From positions 434,001-498,000 of the forward strand of contig NZ_OBQI01000001.1 in the NCBI RefSeq assembly GCF_900221005.1: DNA of 64,000 nt. The letters are read 5' to 3'. The position numbers and the translations under genes were made by a program. Positions 45,502-53,186 of this stretch are shown one piece after another. This DNA is from Blastococcus aggregatus (GTDB lineage: Bacteria > Actinomycetota > Actinomycetes > Mycobacteriales > Geodermatophilaceae). How positions within the stretch are numbered: the stretch's first letter is position 1; each line of letters starts with the position of its first letter. The notes beneath the pieces are model-generated. The model did not search any database. It had not been told where the DNA came from and saw only the letters and a program-made list of their open reading frames with translations.

Positions 45502-46733
45502 GAAAATCGGTTCCAGAGTTCGGTTACCGGCGACTCTTACAGTCGCCGCAAGTAAGAAGACCATTCGTCGCGACGGCGCTGGGCCGACTTTCCTACGGGA
45601 TGCTCAGTTTGGCGCTACTGCTAACGGTGGCTGGGGCAAGCAGCTATTCAACGGCTGGCGCAGCGCTTGGCGTGTTCGCCATCACGACGCTGACCATGCC
45701 GGCCAAGAGCCGACTGGTGGACCGATTCGGACAGCCTCGGGTCTTGCCCGCACTGTCGGTAGTCCTGGCTACGGCACTTATCCTCTTAGCGCTTGCCGCC
45801 GAACAACCGTCGACCCGCGGCTGGACCTTTGTGGTCCTAGCCGCCATCGCCGGGCTGGCAGCCCCTCCATTGGGCCCCTCTATGCGCGCCGTTTGGGCGG
45901 AACTGATCGGTCAGCCCGATCAGCGGCAACGCGCCTACGCGTTGGATGGACTCGTCGAGGAGCTGGCCTACGCGCTCGGCCCCCTGGCTGTGACCGGGGT
46001 TATCGCCGTGACCGGAGCATCAACCAGCATTATCGCAACTGCGCTCCTGAATCTCGGGGCTACGCTTGGCTTGGCGACCGCCCCCGTTGTTAGACGCCTC
46101 CACGCGGCCACCGCGACCCGGCGCCCGCGGGCACGCCAGTCTGTCCTTCGCATACCCGGCCTACTGATGTTGATTGCCGTGACCGCGGCGATCGGTTTCG
46201 GTACCGGCCCGCTGACCGTCGCCGTAGCGGCGCGCATAAGCGAATTCGGCCGACCACAGCTCGCCGGCGTCCTGCTCGCTGTCCTGTCAGTGTCCAGTGC
46301 CGTCGGCGGTCTCCTGTGGGGCCGAAGCCAGCACCGGCGCCGCCGCTCCGTTCAACTGCAAGCGCTGGCGGTTGTGCTAGCGGCCGGAAGTGCGCTGGCC
46401 GCCGTCGCTCCCTCGGCCTTCTGGCTCGCTGGAGCCTTGGCCGTCATCGGCATCGCCAGCAGCCCGGCTCTGATCGTGGCCTTTCTGGGCAGCGACCAAC
46501 TGTCGCCGTCTCACCACCGCACCGAAGCCACGACTTGGATCAGCACCGGAAATAACGGTGGAGTCGCCCTGGGCTCGACGCTCGCCGGGGTACTCATCGA
46601 CCTGAACGGTGCAACGACGGTTTTCGTCTGCGGCGCCGCAACGCTCTGCGCGGTCGCACTCGCTCTGAGCGGTCGGCAGCGCAGCCTAAACGGTTCGGAA
46701 GCGGATAGAACGGTTGAGGCTGCGCAGAGTTAG
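45498..46733 (+). CDS. MFS transporter, probable exporter of the peptide cluster
   Basis: A 411-residue integral membrane protein with about twelve helices. The loop 2-3 motif is degenerate (KSRLVDRFGQPRVLP), and the second half begins VLRIPGLLMLIAVTAAIGFG. AAGGA lies eight bases before the ATG. It is convergent with the methyltransferase gene, 68 bp apart. Its lower GC third positions match the modification genes rather than the flanks. Export or immunity for the modified peptide is inferred from context. Confidence 0.85.
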   Translation: MRKSVPEFGYRRLLQSPQVRRPFVATALGRLSYGMLSLALLLTVAGASSYSTAGAALGVFAITTLTMPAKSRLVDRFGQPRVLPALSVVLATALILLALAAEQPSTRGWTFVVLAAIAGLAAPPLGPSMRAVWAELIGQPDQRQRAYALDGLVEELAYALGPLAVTGVIAVTGASTSIIATALLNLGATLGLATAPVVRRLHAATATRRPRARQSVLRIPGLLMLIAVTAAIGFGTGPLTVAVAARISEFGRPQLAGVLLAVLSVSSAVGGLLWGRSQHRRRRSVQLQALAVVLAAGSALAAVAPSAFWLAGALAVIGIASSPALIVAFLGSDQLSPSHHRTEATTWISTGNNGGVALGSTLAGVLIDLNGATTVFVCGAATLCAVALALSGRQRSLNGSEADRTVEAAQS

Positions 46734-46801
46734 CCAGCCTGGCCGCGCGGACCTCGGACTTCGTCCGCAGGTTGCTTATCGACGGATTGTGAACGGCGGA
46801 C

Positions 46802-47563
46802 CTAGTTGCCGTACACCGAGATGTGCCGGTCCGCAGTCGGACTCCACGGGCGACGACGATAGTCGGCATACCTGGCCGCCAAGCTGAGGCCGGCCTGCTG
46901 CGCCATATCGTCCAACTCCGCCGCGGACGAGTAGCGAAGTCTGATCTGGCGCAGACGCACGGGAGCCGAGTCTTCCAGCGTGGCGAAGTAGGCTGTCGTA
47001 ATCCCGGTCCTGTCGTCGTAGCCGGTCGCCTGCACGGTCAGTGCCGCCTCAGTCGCCGCGAAAAACGTCACCTCACGGTTCGGACGGCCAGCCCGGCTGC
47101 AGTCCACGACGAACCTGCCCTGCTCGCCCAGGTTCGCTGCCGCACTGGTGAAGCAGTCTTGCTGTTCCTCGAGCGTCAAGAGGTGGAACAGCGTATTGAA
47201 GCTGCAGTAGACGAGCGCATAACGATCCACCGACCTGTACGTCCGCATGTCCGCCGTGACGGCGCGAATGTTGGTCAGCCGGGCGGCAGCCGCGACTGAA
47301 TCGATGTGGGCGGTGCAGGTCGGCGACAGGTCCAGCGCGTGCGTCGGGATTCCAGCTGCGGCCAGCTGCAACGCCAGCCATCCACGTCCGGCTCCGAATT
47401 CAAGCGCGGCCCCGCCGGCGGCGGCGTCCTGCAAGAAGGCAATCTGGTCAGTGACACACTCTGCGCCCTCACCGACAGACGTCACTTCGGCCGAGTCGAA
47501 CCATTGCCTGATGTAGGACGCCGCCGCCAAGCCGCTGGCGTCAGACTCGGACACCCGCAGCAT
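46802..47563 (-). CDS. SAM-dependent methyltransferase of the peptide cluster
   Basis: A 253-residue class I methyltransferase. Motif I is ALEFGAGRGWLALQLA (residues 53-68), the acidic loop ALDLSPTCTAHI follows, then AVTADMRTY and the motif-IV-like YALVYCSFNTLFHLL. GGAAGG precedes the ATG, and it lies 39 bp behind the second HExxH gene, so it is the last gene of that operon. It may methylate the peptide or be a tailoring enzyme for a released product; the site is unknown. Confidence 0.85.
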   Translation of the reverse strand: MLRVSESDASGLAAASYIRQWFDSAEVTSVGEGAECVTDQIAFLQDAAAGGAALEFGAGRGWLALQLAAAGIPTHALDLSPTCTAHIDSVAAAARLTNIRAVTADMRTYRSVDRYALVYCSFNTLFHLLTLEEQQDCFTSAAANLGEQGRFVVDCSRAGRPNREVTFFAATEAALTVQATGYDDRTGITTAYFATLEDSAPVRLRQIRLRYSSAAELDDMAQQAGLSLAARYADYRRRPWSPTADRHISVYGN

Positions 47564-47602
47564 CCGCCTTCCACACCGAGTCGACTAGCTTCGTCAGGGG
47601 CG

Positions 47603-48430
47603 TCAAACGACCGCCGCCTGCGGCGAGGCGATTGACTCCAGCTCTCCAAGCAGGCGCTTGCCGTTGTCGTCGAGAACCCAGTCCCGCTCGCGCAGCTCGA
47701 GCAAGGTGACGTCGAGAGCTGGCCGCAGTCGATCGACCTGGTCGGCGAGCTCCCCCTCCCCCAGGGCGTAGAGAAGCCCCGCTGACACGGCCGCGGAGTG
47801 GAAGGCCAAGTAGTACGGCCGGCGGTCTGCGCGGATGGAACTGGTGACGAGGGCGTCTGGTTGCGACTGTCGCTCGGCATCGACCCCGAAGACCCCTCGA
47901 ACCATCTCCTCGAGGAACAGGCTCTGGTGCAACGTCTCGTGGAGAATGTTCTCGCAGATGGAATCAACGCGCTGGTTGGACTTCGGCGCAGTCCAAATGG
48001 TGCCCAGCAGGCCGCCTGCCGACCCTCCCTCAGAGGTCCGAGAGGCCGCCACCAAGACTCGGCCGACCAACAGACGAACGGTCTCGTAACTCGGTGCGGC
48101 GACTCCCTTCAGCCGGGAGAGAGCCGCCTTGACGGTGCGGATGTCCCGCTCAGTCGTCGACATACCCGCAGCGTCCGACTCGAAGCGGTGCTCCTTGCTC
48201 AACAGGGCCAGCAGGGCCAGGTCATCCGCGCGCTCACTGATTCCGGCGACCGCCGGGTCCACCTGCTCCGTAGCGAGGTATGTGCGCTGCGGTGGCTGCA
48301 CCTGACTGAGCGCCGTGACGTAGCGCTCGCCCAACGGCCGGTCCGTGTCAATCGACATCGCATCCGCGAGTAATGCCATGCTGGCTTTCACGCGGTTGGC
48401 GTCCAGCAGACTGTAAGCGCTGACGGTCAT
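47603..48430 (-). CDS. HExxH-motif putative peptide-modifying enzyme (paralogue 2)
   Basis: A 275-residue protein. Its metal motif HETLH is at residues 164-168, with a likely third ligand His211 in YYLAFHSAAV. From about residue 158 to the end it aligns with the neighbouring paralogue (FLEEMVRGVFG / FLEDMVRSIFS; LELRERD...NGK). This pattern matches the mod_HExxH group, described as putative alpha-ketoglutarate-dependent peptide beta-hydroxylases of RiPP pathways. The ATG overlaps the stop of the upstream paralogue (ATGA). A longer frame upstream is inside that paralogue. Confidence 0.7.
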   Translation of the reverse strand: MTVSAYSLLDANRVKASMALLADAMSIDTDRPLGERYVTALSQVQPPQRTYLATEQVDPAVAGISERADDLALLALLSKEHRFESDAAGMSTTERDIRTVKAALSRLKGVAAPSYETVRLLVGRVLVAASRTSEGGSAGGLLGTIWTAPKSNQRVDSICENILHETLHQSLFLEEMVRGVFGVDAERQSQPDALVTSSIRADRRPYYLAFHSAAVSAGLLYALGEGELADQVDRLRPALDVTLLELRERDWVLDDNGKRLLGELESIASPQAAVV

Positions 48431-49269
48431 CGGGTCGCCTCCATCGGTCGCGAGGACTCCTGCAGCGCTCCGAGCAGATCCTCCATATTTGCCAACACGT
48501 CCTTGCCATTGCCCGTCAAGAACTGATCGCGTTCCCGGCATTCAAGAAGAGTCTCAGCCACGGCGTCAAGCGATAGGGCCGGCACTGTGAACGGCAGTTC
48601 ATGCCTGTACCGATACAACTCCAAAGCGACGGCCGCCGAGTGGAACGCCTTGTCGTAACCGCGCCGCTCCTTGAGAATTGCACTCTGAGTCAAACCGTCG
48701 GCCTCGGCCATCCGCGGAACGGACTCCGAGAAGATCGACCTGACCATGTCCTCAAGAAAGAGTGCGTTATGCACGTACTCGTGCAAGATCACGGCAGCGA
48801 GATTCGGAACGTCCCATGATCGCCGGGGGCTCAACCAGATACAGCCGATCACGTCCGATACGCTGCCACCGCCGAAGCGCGGATGCCGGGCGACGAAGAA
48901 GCCGCTGATGAGCAGATCGACCGCCGCCCGCGTGTCGCCAAGAGGCGTTAAGGCGTTGAGGCTCTCCGGCACGACCACGGCGAGCTCTGTCTGCTGGTCG
49001 GGACGGAGCTGCCAGCCATCGGGAAGGACCCCTTCGTTCATCAGGCGCAGCAGCGTCCGCTCCTCAAATCCCGGCGTGTCTGGCCATATCAGCGATGGGC
49101 CATCCGGCAGTACGGGTATGGGAAAGCGCTGCACCATGTTCAGTGCCTGCTGAAGTTCCTGACGACTCGGTGTTTCCGTCGAGGCGGCAAGTCCCGCGAA
49201 CTCTACGATCGCACGGGCGTTGGCTTGCACACGCTCTCGGCTGACAGCTCCAATCCCGACCGCATTCAT
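48427..49269 (-). CDS. HExxH-motif putative peptide-modifying enzyme (paralogue 1)
   Basis: A 280-residue protein with HEYVH at residues 163-167 and the matching His210 in YDKAFHSAAVALELYRY. The N-terminal 120 residues differ from the paralogue except for scattered positions, which may reflect distinct peptide recognition. The ATG shares one base with the precursor stop (TGATG), so it is made from the same message as the peptide. The family is zinc-protease-like by motif but is associated with peptide hydroxylation; I cannot prove which from sequence. Confidence 0.7.
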   Translation of the reverse strand: MNAVGIGAVSRERVQANARAIVEFAGLAASTETPSRQELQQALNMVQRFPIPVLPDGPSLIWPDTPGFEERTLLRLMNEGVLPDGWQLRPDQQTELAVVVPESLNALTPLGDTRAAVDLLISGFFVARHPRFGGGSVSDVIGCIWLSPRRSWDVPNLAAVILHEYVHNALFLEDMVRSIFSESVPRMAEADGLTQSAILKERRGYDKAFHSAAVALELYRYRHELPFTVPALSLDAVAETLLECRERDQFLTGNGKDVLANMEDLLGALQESSRPMEATR

Positions 49270-49487
49270 CAGATCGCGTCGTCCTCGTGGATCAGCATGA
49301 CGAGTGGCATAGCCAGCTCCTGCTGCTGCACGTACCGACTGATGTTTCCACCGACGGTGGCCACACCGGAATCGGCGGTTTCCACCGCGTCGTCCTCGTG
49401 GATCAGCATGACGAGCGGCATAGCCAGCGCCTGCTGTTCGACATACCTGCTGATGTTTGTCGAAATGCGATCGTCAGTAACCGTCAT
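49269..49487 (-). CDS. Two-core repeat peptide, probable RiPP precursor
   Basis: A 72-residue peptide: a 10-residue acidic leader (MTVTDDRIST), a first unit (11-35), a 12-residue linker ending Val-Gly-Gly, and a second unit (48-72) that ends the protein. The units agree at 22 of 25 positions, sharing NISRYV, QQ, and LAMPLVMLIHEDDA. GGAAGGGG lies seven bases before the ATG. It is the first gene of an operon with two HExxH enzymes and a methyltransferase. There are no Cys, and only two Ser/Thr in the units, so lanthionine chemistry is unlikely; hydroxylation of His, Asp, Asn or aliphatic residues would fit. Confidence 0.75.
   Translation of the reverse strand: MTVTDDRISTNISRYVEQQALAMPLVMLIHEDDAVETADSGVATVGGNISRYVQQQELAMPLVMLIHEDDAI
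49272..49457 (-). repeat. Duplicated 75-bp segment encoding the precursor units
   Basis: Unit 1 is 49383-49457 and unit 2 is 49272-49346, separated by 36 bp. They are similar at the DNA level as well as the protein level, with differences partly silent, consistent with an in-frame duplication kept under selection. Confidence 0.85.
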
Positions 49488-49537
49488 GACCGGCCCCTTC
49501 CTAATCGTGACAGTGCCGGAAGCACTGCCTGCGGAGG

Positions 49538-49566
49538 AAGTTAGGGACAGACAGTTAGCACGTCAA
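49538..49566 (-). promoter_or_regulatory. Promoter of the peptide operon
   Basis: On the minus strand, TTGACG (49561-49566), a 17-bp spacer and TAACTT (49538-49543). This is the best housekeeping-type promoter in the window. Transcription would start near 49531, giving a leader of about 44 nt before the precursor ATG. Confidence 0.7.
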
Positions 49567-50005
49567 TGGCCGATTTTGACGACACGCCGATGACGCACGA
49601 GCCGCTGTGGACTGACCTGCGAAAACGCTGAGTACAGCAACCCGCGTGTCGTTCGCCCGACACGCCCATGGTGCCCTTCTAAGCCCTCCCCAGGGGGTAC
49701 TGGGAGAGGCTGAGGCCGCAGATGCGCGACGGCTACTCGACGCGGGCCCGGCCGAACGCGTCATCACTTGATAGTCCCGGTAGCGGGACCCCAAAACGGG
49801 ACTGCCGGAGTGCGACAGCCGGACACATCCCGGCCAGCTCCCCATAACCGCTGCCTGGCCGGTTGGGGTGGGTCGGGGGAAGGGTGGGCCGAAGGCCCAG
49901 CCCGGAGGGCCGCGCAGCGCCCTTCCGGCGACCCAACACTGCCGGCATACTTTCGCGGAGGGAGCGGCTCCAGCGCGATCAAGGCTCGTCGTCCGAGTAT
50001 CCCGA
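49567..50005. other. Gene-free stretch with small hairpins
   Basis: About 440 bp without a supported gene, between the peptide operon promoter and the toxin-antitoxin genes. It contains several short inverted repeats, such as a 6-bp stem at 49774-49779/49784-49789 and one at 49885-49890/49894-49899. Function unknown; a transfer or replication site of the element is possible. Confidence 0.5.
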
Positions 50006-50011
50006 TACCCT
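50006..50011 (+). promoter_or_regulatory. -10 box of the VapBC-like operon
   Basis: TACCCT ends six bases before the antitoxin ATG at 50018, which has no ribosome-binding site, so the transcript is probably leaderless. Confidence 0.5.
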
Positions 50012-50017
50012 GTGATC

Positions 50018-50278
50018 ATGAGTTCCGTCGATGGCTGGGACCTGACGGTCCCCGAGGATGCAGCCGAGCTGCTCGCCGAGCTGCGCCGTCACGGCGTGCG
50101 GCCCGGTCACCGTCTGCATGTTGTGCGCGCGGACGAGGAGCCGGAGCAATCAAGCGGCGACGACGCTGCCCAGCCCATGCGCGCGAGGCTCGACTTCATC
50201 GGCTCGGTGCGCGGTGGTCCCGCGGATCTGTCCAGCCGCACTGACGAATACCTGCAGGGAGGCTTCGGCCGCGAGTGA
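50018..50278 (+). CDS. Putative antitoxin of a VapBC-type pair
   Basis: An 86-residue acidic protein. Its first half (WDLTVPEDAAELLAELRRHGVRPGHRLHVV) resembles the strand-helix start of antitoxins with a swapped-hairpin or ribbon-helix-helix fold; the rest is polar. Its stop overlaps the PIN-domain GTG (GTGA), the standard arrangement for an antitoxin before its toxin. The family is not firmly recognised, so the role rests on position. Confidence 0.7.
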   Translation: MSSVDGWDLTVPEDAAELLAELRRHGVRPGHRLHVVRADEEPEQSSGDDAAQPMRARLDFIGSVRGGPADLSSRTDEYLQGGFGRE

Positions 50279-50700
50279 TTCTCGTCGACACAAACGTCCT
50301 CGTCGCCGCTGCCCGGACCGCCGACACCAACCACGTCGCCGCGGCGCGACTGCTCGAGACCCTCGACGAGCCGCTGCTGGTTCCACCCACCGTGCTGGCG
50401 GAGGTCTGTTATCTCCTCAACGAGTGGGGTGGACCCGGCGCCGAGGTCCGGTTCCTCCGCGACATCCGGCCCGGCGGGCTAGAACTGGCAGAGTTGACCA
50501 CTGCCGACGTCGCACGCGTGGCCGACCTGGTTGAGCGGTACGCGGACCTGCGTCTCGGCGGAACCGACGCCTCGCTCGTCGCCATCGCCGAGCGCCTGCG
50601 CATCGATCGGATCGCCACCTTCGACCGGCGCCATTTCACGGTCGTCCGCCCCGCTCACGTCGCGACCTTCACTCTGCTTCCCGGGGTCACGTCAAGCTGA
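50275..50700 (+). CDS. PIN-domain ribonuclease toxin (VapC family)
   Basis: A 141-residue PIN-domain protein with all four acidic active-site residues visible: Asp in ILVDTNVL, Glu in LAEVCYLL, Asp in LGGTDASLVAIAE and Asp in RIATFDRRHF. Such toxins cut tRNA or rRNA when freed from the antitoxin. Here it would act as an addiction module keeping the island in the chromosome. It is translationally coupled to the upstream gene. Confidence 0.88.
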   Translation: MILVDTNVLVAAARTADTNHVAAARLLETLDEPLLVPPTVLAEVCYLLNEWGGPGAEVRFLRDIRPGGLELAELTTADVARVADLVERYADLRLGGTDASLVAIAERLRIDRIATFDRRHFTVVRPAHVATFTLLPGVTSS

Positions 50701-50841
50701 CCGGATGCCCGCCGGGCCGGGCGCGGCGCGCGGGCGAACTCCGCGGACGACGTCGGGGCACGAGCGCAGTGTCAGGCCATCGGACTACGTTCGGTCGCGT
50801 CGGTTGCCGGTGGGGTTCCATCGGGATTGAAGGGCGGAGCC

Positions 50842-51996
50842 ATGGCGAGCATCCAGGACCGATGGCGCCGCAGGGACCCGGCCACCGGCCGGCTGGTGCC
50901 CACGGAGCTGGACGGCAAGGGGCTGCGCTACCGCCCGCAATTCCGAGATCCATCTGGCCGCCAAATCATGAAGGGGTTCGCGCTCAAGCGGGACGCGCAG
51001 CGCTGGCTGACCGAGCAGACCGCCCACATCGTCCGGGGCACCTACGTCGACCCGGGCGCCGGCCGCACGACGTTCGCCGAGTTCTACGCGGCCTGGTCCA
51101 GCCGACAGGTGTGGGCACCGGGGACGGTCCTCGCGATGAACCTCGCGGCCGGTTCGGTGCCGTTCGCCGACGTCCCGCTGCGGTCGCTACGTCGCTCGCA
51201 TGTCGAGGGCTGGGTCAAGGGGATGGTCAACCGAGGTCTTGCCCCCGGAACCGTGCACACGCGGGTGAACAACGTGCGCGGCGTTCTCCGCGGCGCCGTC
51301 GCCGACAAGCTGATGGCTAGTGATCCGAGCGTCGGCGTCGCGCTCCCCCGGCGCCGCCGGGCGGCAGCCGCGATGACCCTGCCCACCGCGGCCCAGGTCG
51401 GCGGCGTCCTCCAGGCCGCCGACGACGCCTTCCGCCCGTTCGTCGCGCTCTGCGCGTTCGCCGGCCTGCGGCTCGGCGAGGCCGCCGCCGTCCAGGTCGA
51501 GGACATCGACTTCCTGCGGCGCACGCTCACAGTCACCCGCCAGGTGCAGCGAGGCGGCGCGGGCCGGGTCGAGTTGCGGCCGCCCAAGTACGGAAGCGAG
51601 CGGGTCGTCTTCCTCGCCCCAGGGCTTGTCGACATCCTGGCGGCGCATGTCGCCGCGTTCTGCCCGGGTGGTGGATGGCTCTTCACCGGAGAAGCGGGAC
51701 AGCCCCCGCACCAGAACACTGTCGGCTACCGCTGGCGCACCAGCACCGCGGCCGCCGGCATCGCGGGGCTTCGACTGCACGACCTCCGGCACTTCTACGC
51801 CTCGGGCCTGATCGCGGCCGGCTGCGACGTCGTCACCGTGCAGCGGGCCCTCGGGCACGCCTCCGCCACCACGACGCTGAACACGTACAGCCACCTGTGG
51901 CCGAGCGCCGAGGACCGCACACGGACCGCCGCGCAGGCCTTGCTCGCAGATTCTTGTGGACTGAGTGTGGATTGGGAGGGATCGACAAGCCGCTGA
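50842..51996 (+). CDS. Tyrosine recombinase/integrase of the island
   Basis: A 384-residue phage-type integrase. It has an N-terminal arm-binding-like region (GLRYRPQFRDPSGRQIMKGF), a SAM-like core-binding domain (residues 70-160) and a catalytic domain with Arg in AGLRLGEAAA, HDLRHFYASGLI, LGHAS and the nucleophile in NTYSHLW. AAGGG lies seven bases before the ATG at 50842; an upstream TTG is less likely. The gene ends 19 bp from the ychF stop, right at the attachment site, and its last codons contain the 19-bp repeat. Confidence 0.92.
   Translation: MASIQDRWRRRDPATGRLVPTELDGKGLRYRPQFRDPSGRQIMKGFALKRDAQRWLTEQTAHIVRGTYVDPGAGRTTFAEFYAAWSSRQVWAPGTVLAMNLAAGSVPFADVPLRSLRRSHVEGWVKGMVNRGLAPGTVHTRVNNVRGVLRGAVADKLMASDPSVGVALPRRRRAAAAMTLPTAAQVGGVLQAADDAFRPFVALCAFAGLRLGEAAAVQVEDIDFLRRTLTVTRQVQRGGAGRVELRPPKYGSERVVFLAPGLVDILAAHVAAFCPGGGWLFTGEAGQPPHQNTVGYRWRTSTAAAGIAGLRLHDLRHFYASGLIAAGCDVVTVQRALGHASATTTLNTYSHLWPSAEDRTRTAAQALLADSCGLSVDWEGSTSR
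51950..51968 (+). repeat. 19-bp direct repeat, right copy (inside int)
   Basis: Identical to 40616-40634. It lies in the last codons of the integrase gene, 51 bp before the right end repeat. Confidence 0.7.
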
Positions 51997-52015
51997 CCTG
52001 CGGTCTTATGCCGAT

Positions 52016-53089
52016 CTACACGTTGAAGCGGAACTCCACGACGTCGCCGTCGGCCATGACGTACTCCTTGCCCTCCATGCGGACCCAGCCCTTGGACTTG
52101 GCCTCCGCCATGGAGCCGGCCTCGACCAGCTGGTCGAAGGAGACGATCTCGGCCTTGATGAAGCCGCGCTGGAAGTCGGTGTGGATGACGCCGGCGGCCT
52201 GCGGAGCGGTGGCGCCGACCGGGATGGTCCAGGCGCGCGCCTCCTTCGGGCCCGCGGTCAGGTAGGTCTGCAGCCCGAGGGTGCGGAAGCCGACCTTCGC
52301 GAGCTGGTCGAGACCGGGCTCGTTCTGCCCGATCGACTCCAGCAGCTCCGCGGCCTCGTCGGCCGGCAGCTCGATCAGCTCGGACTCGGTCTGCGCGTCC
52401 AGGAAGATCGCCTCGGCCGGCGCGACCAGTGCCCGCAGCTCGTCCAGCTGCGCCGAGTTGGCCAGCTCGTCGGCGTCGACGTTGAAGACGTACAGGAACG
52501 GCTTGGTGGTGAGCAGGCTCAGCTCGCGCAGCGGCTCGGGGTCGACCCCGGCGGCGAAGAGGGTCTTCCCCTCGTTCAGCACCTCCTGGGCGGCGACCGC
52601 GGCGTCGTGCAGGACCTTGCGGTCCTTGTCCTTGCGCGACTCCTTCTCCAGCCGCGGGACCGCCTTCTCCAGCGTCTGCATGTCGGCCAGCACGAGCTCG
52701 GTGTTGATCGTCTCGATGTCGTCGGCCGGGTCGACCTTGCCCTCGACATGCACGACGTCGGGGTCGGTGAACACCCGGATCACCTGGCAGATCGCGTCGC
52801 TCTCGCGGATGTTGGCGAGGAACTTGTTGCCGAGGCCCGCCCCCTCGCTGGCGCCGCGCACGATGCCGGCGATGTCCACGAAGGACACCGTCGCCGGGAT
52901 GATCTTCTGCGACCCGAAGATCTCGGCCAGCTTCTCCAGCCGCGGGTCGGGCACGCCCACCACGCCGACGTTCGGCTCGATCGTCGCGAACGGGTAGTTC
53001 GCCGCGAGCACGTCGTTCTTGGTCAGGGCGTTGAAGAGGGTCGACTTGCCGACGTTGGGCAGGCCGACGATCCCGATGGTGAGGCTCAC
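52016..53089 (-). CDS. ychF: Redox-regulated ATPase/GTPase YchF (OLA1 family)
   Basis: A 357-residue P-loop protein. G1 is GLPNVGKSTLFNALT, the G3-like DIAGIVRGASEGAGLGNKFL follows, an NVDAD segment replaces the usual NKxD, and the C-terminal TGS-like domain ends in EFRFNV. YchF binds ribosomes and prefers ATP. The final codons coincide with the island attachment site: the present stop (TAG) and last codon come from the island side, so integration rebuilt the gene end without changing the protein. The GTG start follows a TAACCT box. Confidence 0.95.
   Translation of the reverse strand: MSLTIGIVGLPNVGKSTLFNALTKNDVLAANYPFATIEPNVGVVGVPDPRLEKLAEIFGSQKIIPATVSFVDIAGIVRGASEGAGLGNKFLANIRESDAICQVIRVFTDPDVVHVEGKVDPADDIETINTELVLADMQTLEKAVPRLEKESRKDKDRKVLHDAAVAAQEVLNEGKTLFAAGVDPEPLRELSLLTTKPFLYVFNVDADELANSAQLDELRALVAPAEAIFLDAQTESELIELPADEAAELLESIGQNEPGLDQLAKVGFRTLGLQTYLTAGPKEARAWTIPVGATAPQAAGVIHTDFQRGFIKAEIVSFDQLVEAGSMAEAKSKGWVRMEGKEYVMADGDVVEFRFNV
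52020..52034 (+). repeat. attR: ychF-end copy at the integrase side
   Basis: ACGTTGAAGCGGAAC, identical to 40501-40515. It covers the ychF codons for FRFNV. Confidence 0.75.
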
Positions 53090-53097
53090 GGGAGTTC

Positions 53098-53103
53098 AGG
53101 TTA
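53098..53103 (-). promoter_or_regulatory. -10 box of ychF
   Basis: TAACCT on the minus strand ends eight bases before the ychF GTG; no ribosome-binding site is present, so the transcript is probably leaderless or nearly so. Confidence 0.45.
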
Positions 53104-53186
53104 CGTGCCCCCTCCGGAGGAGCTGCCCCTCCAGTTCCGACCCCGATCGGCCGACGACTGTCCTGACCAGTCGAGAGGAACCCATC

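Larger units (their letters stand above)
40501..52034. mobile_element. Integrative mobilizable element inserted at the 3' end of ychF
   Basis: An 11.5-kb block bounded by 15-bp direct repeats that overlap the last codons of ychF. It carries a tyrosine integrase next to the ychF junction, a MobF relaxase-helicase at the far end, a VapBC-like module, IS and ABC remnants, and a probable peptide-modification operon as cargo. There are no conjugation (VirB4/VirD4) genes, so transfer would need a helper. The cargo (45.3-49.6 kb) has more A/T at wobble positions than both the flanks and the relaxase, so it was probably acquired separately. Confidence 0.8.

Noticed and set aside
49269-49487. Precursor as a lanthipeptide or graspetide
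   Set aside because: There is no cysteine and very few Ser/Thr in the units, and no lanthionine synthetase or ATP-grasp ligase gene is nearby.
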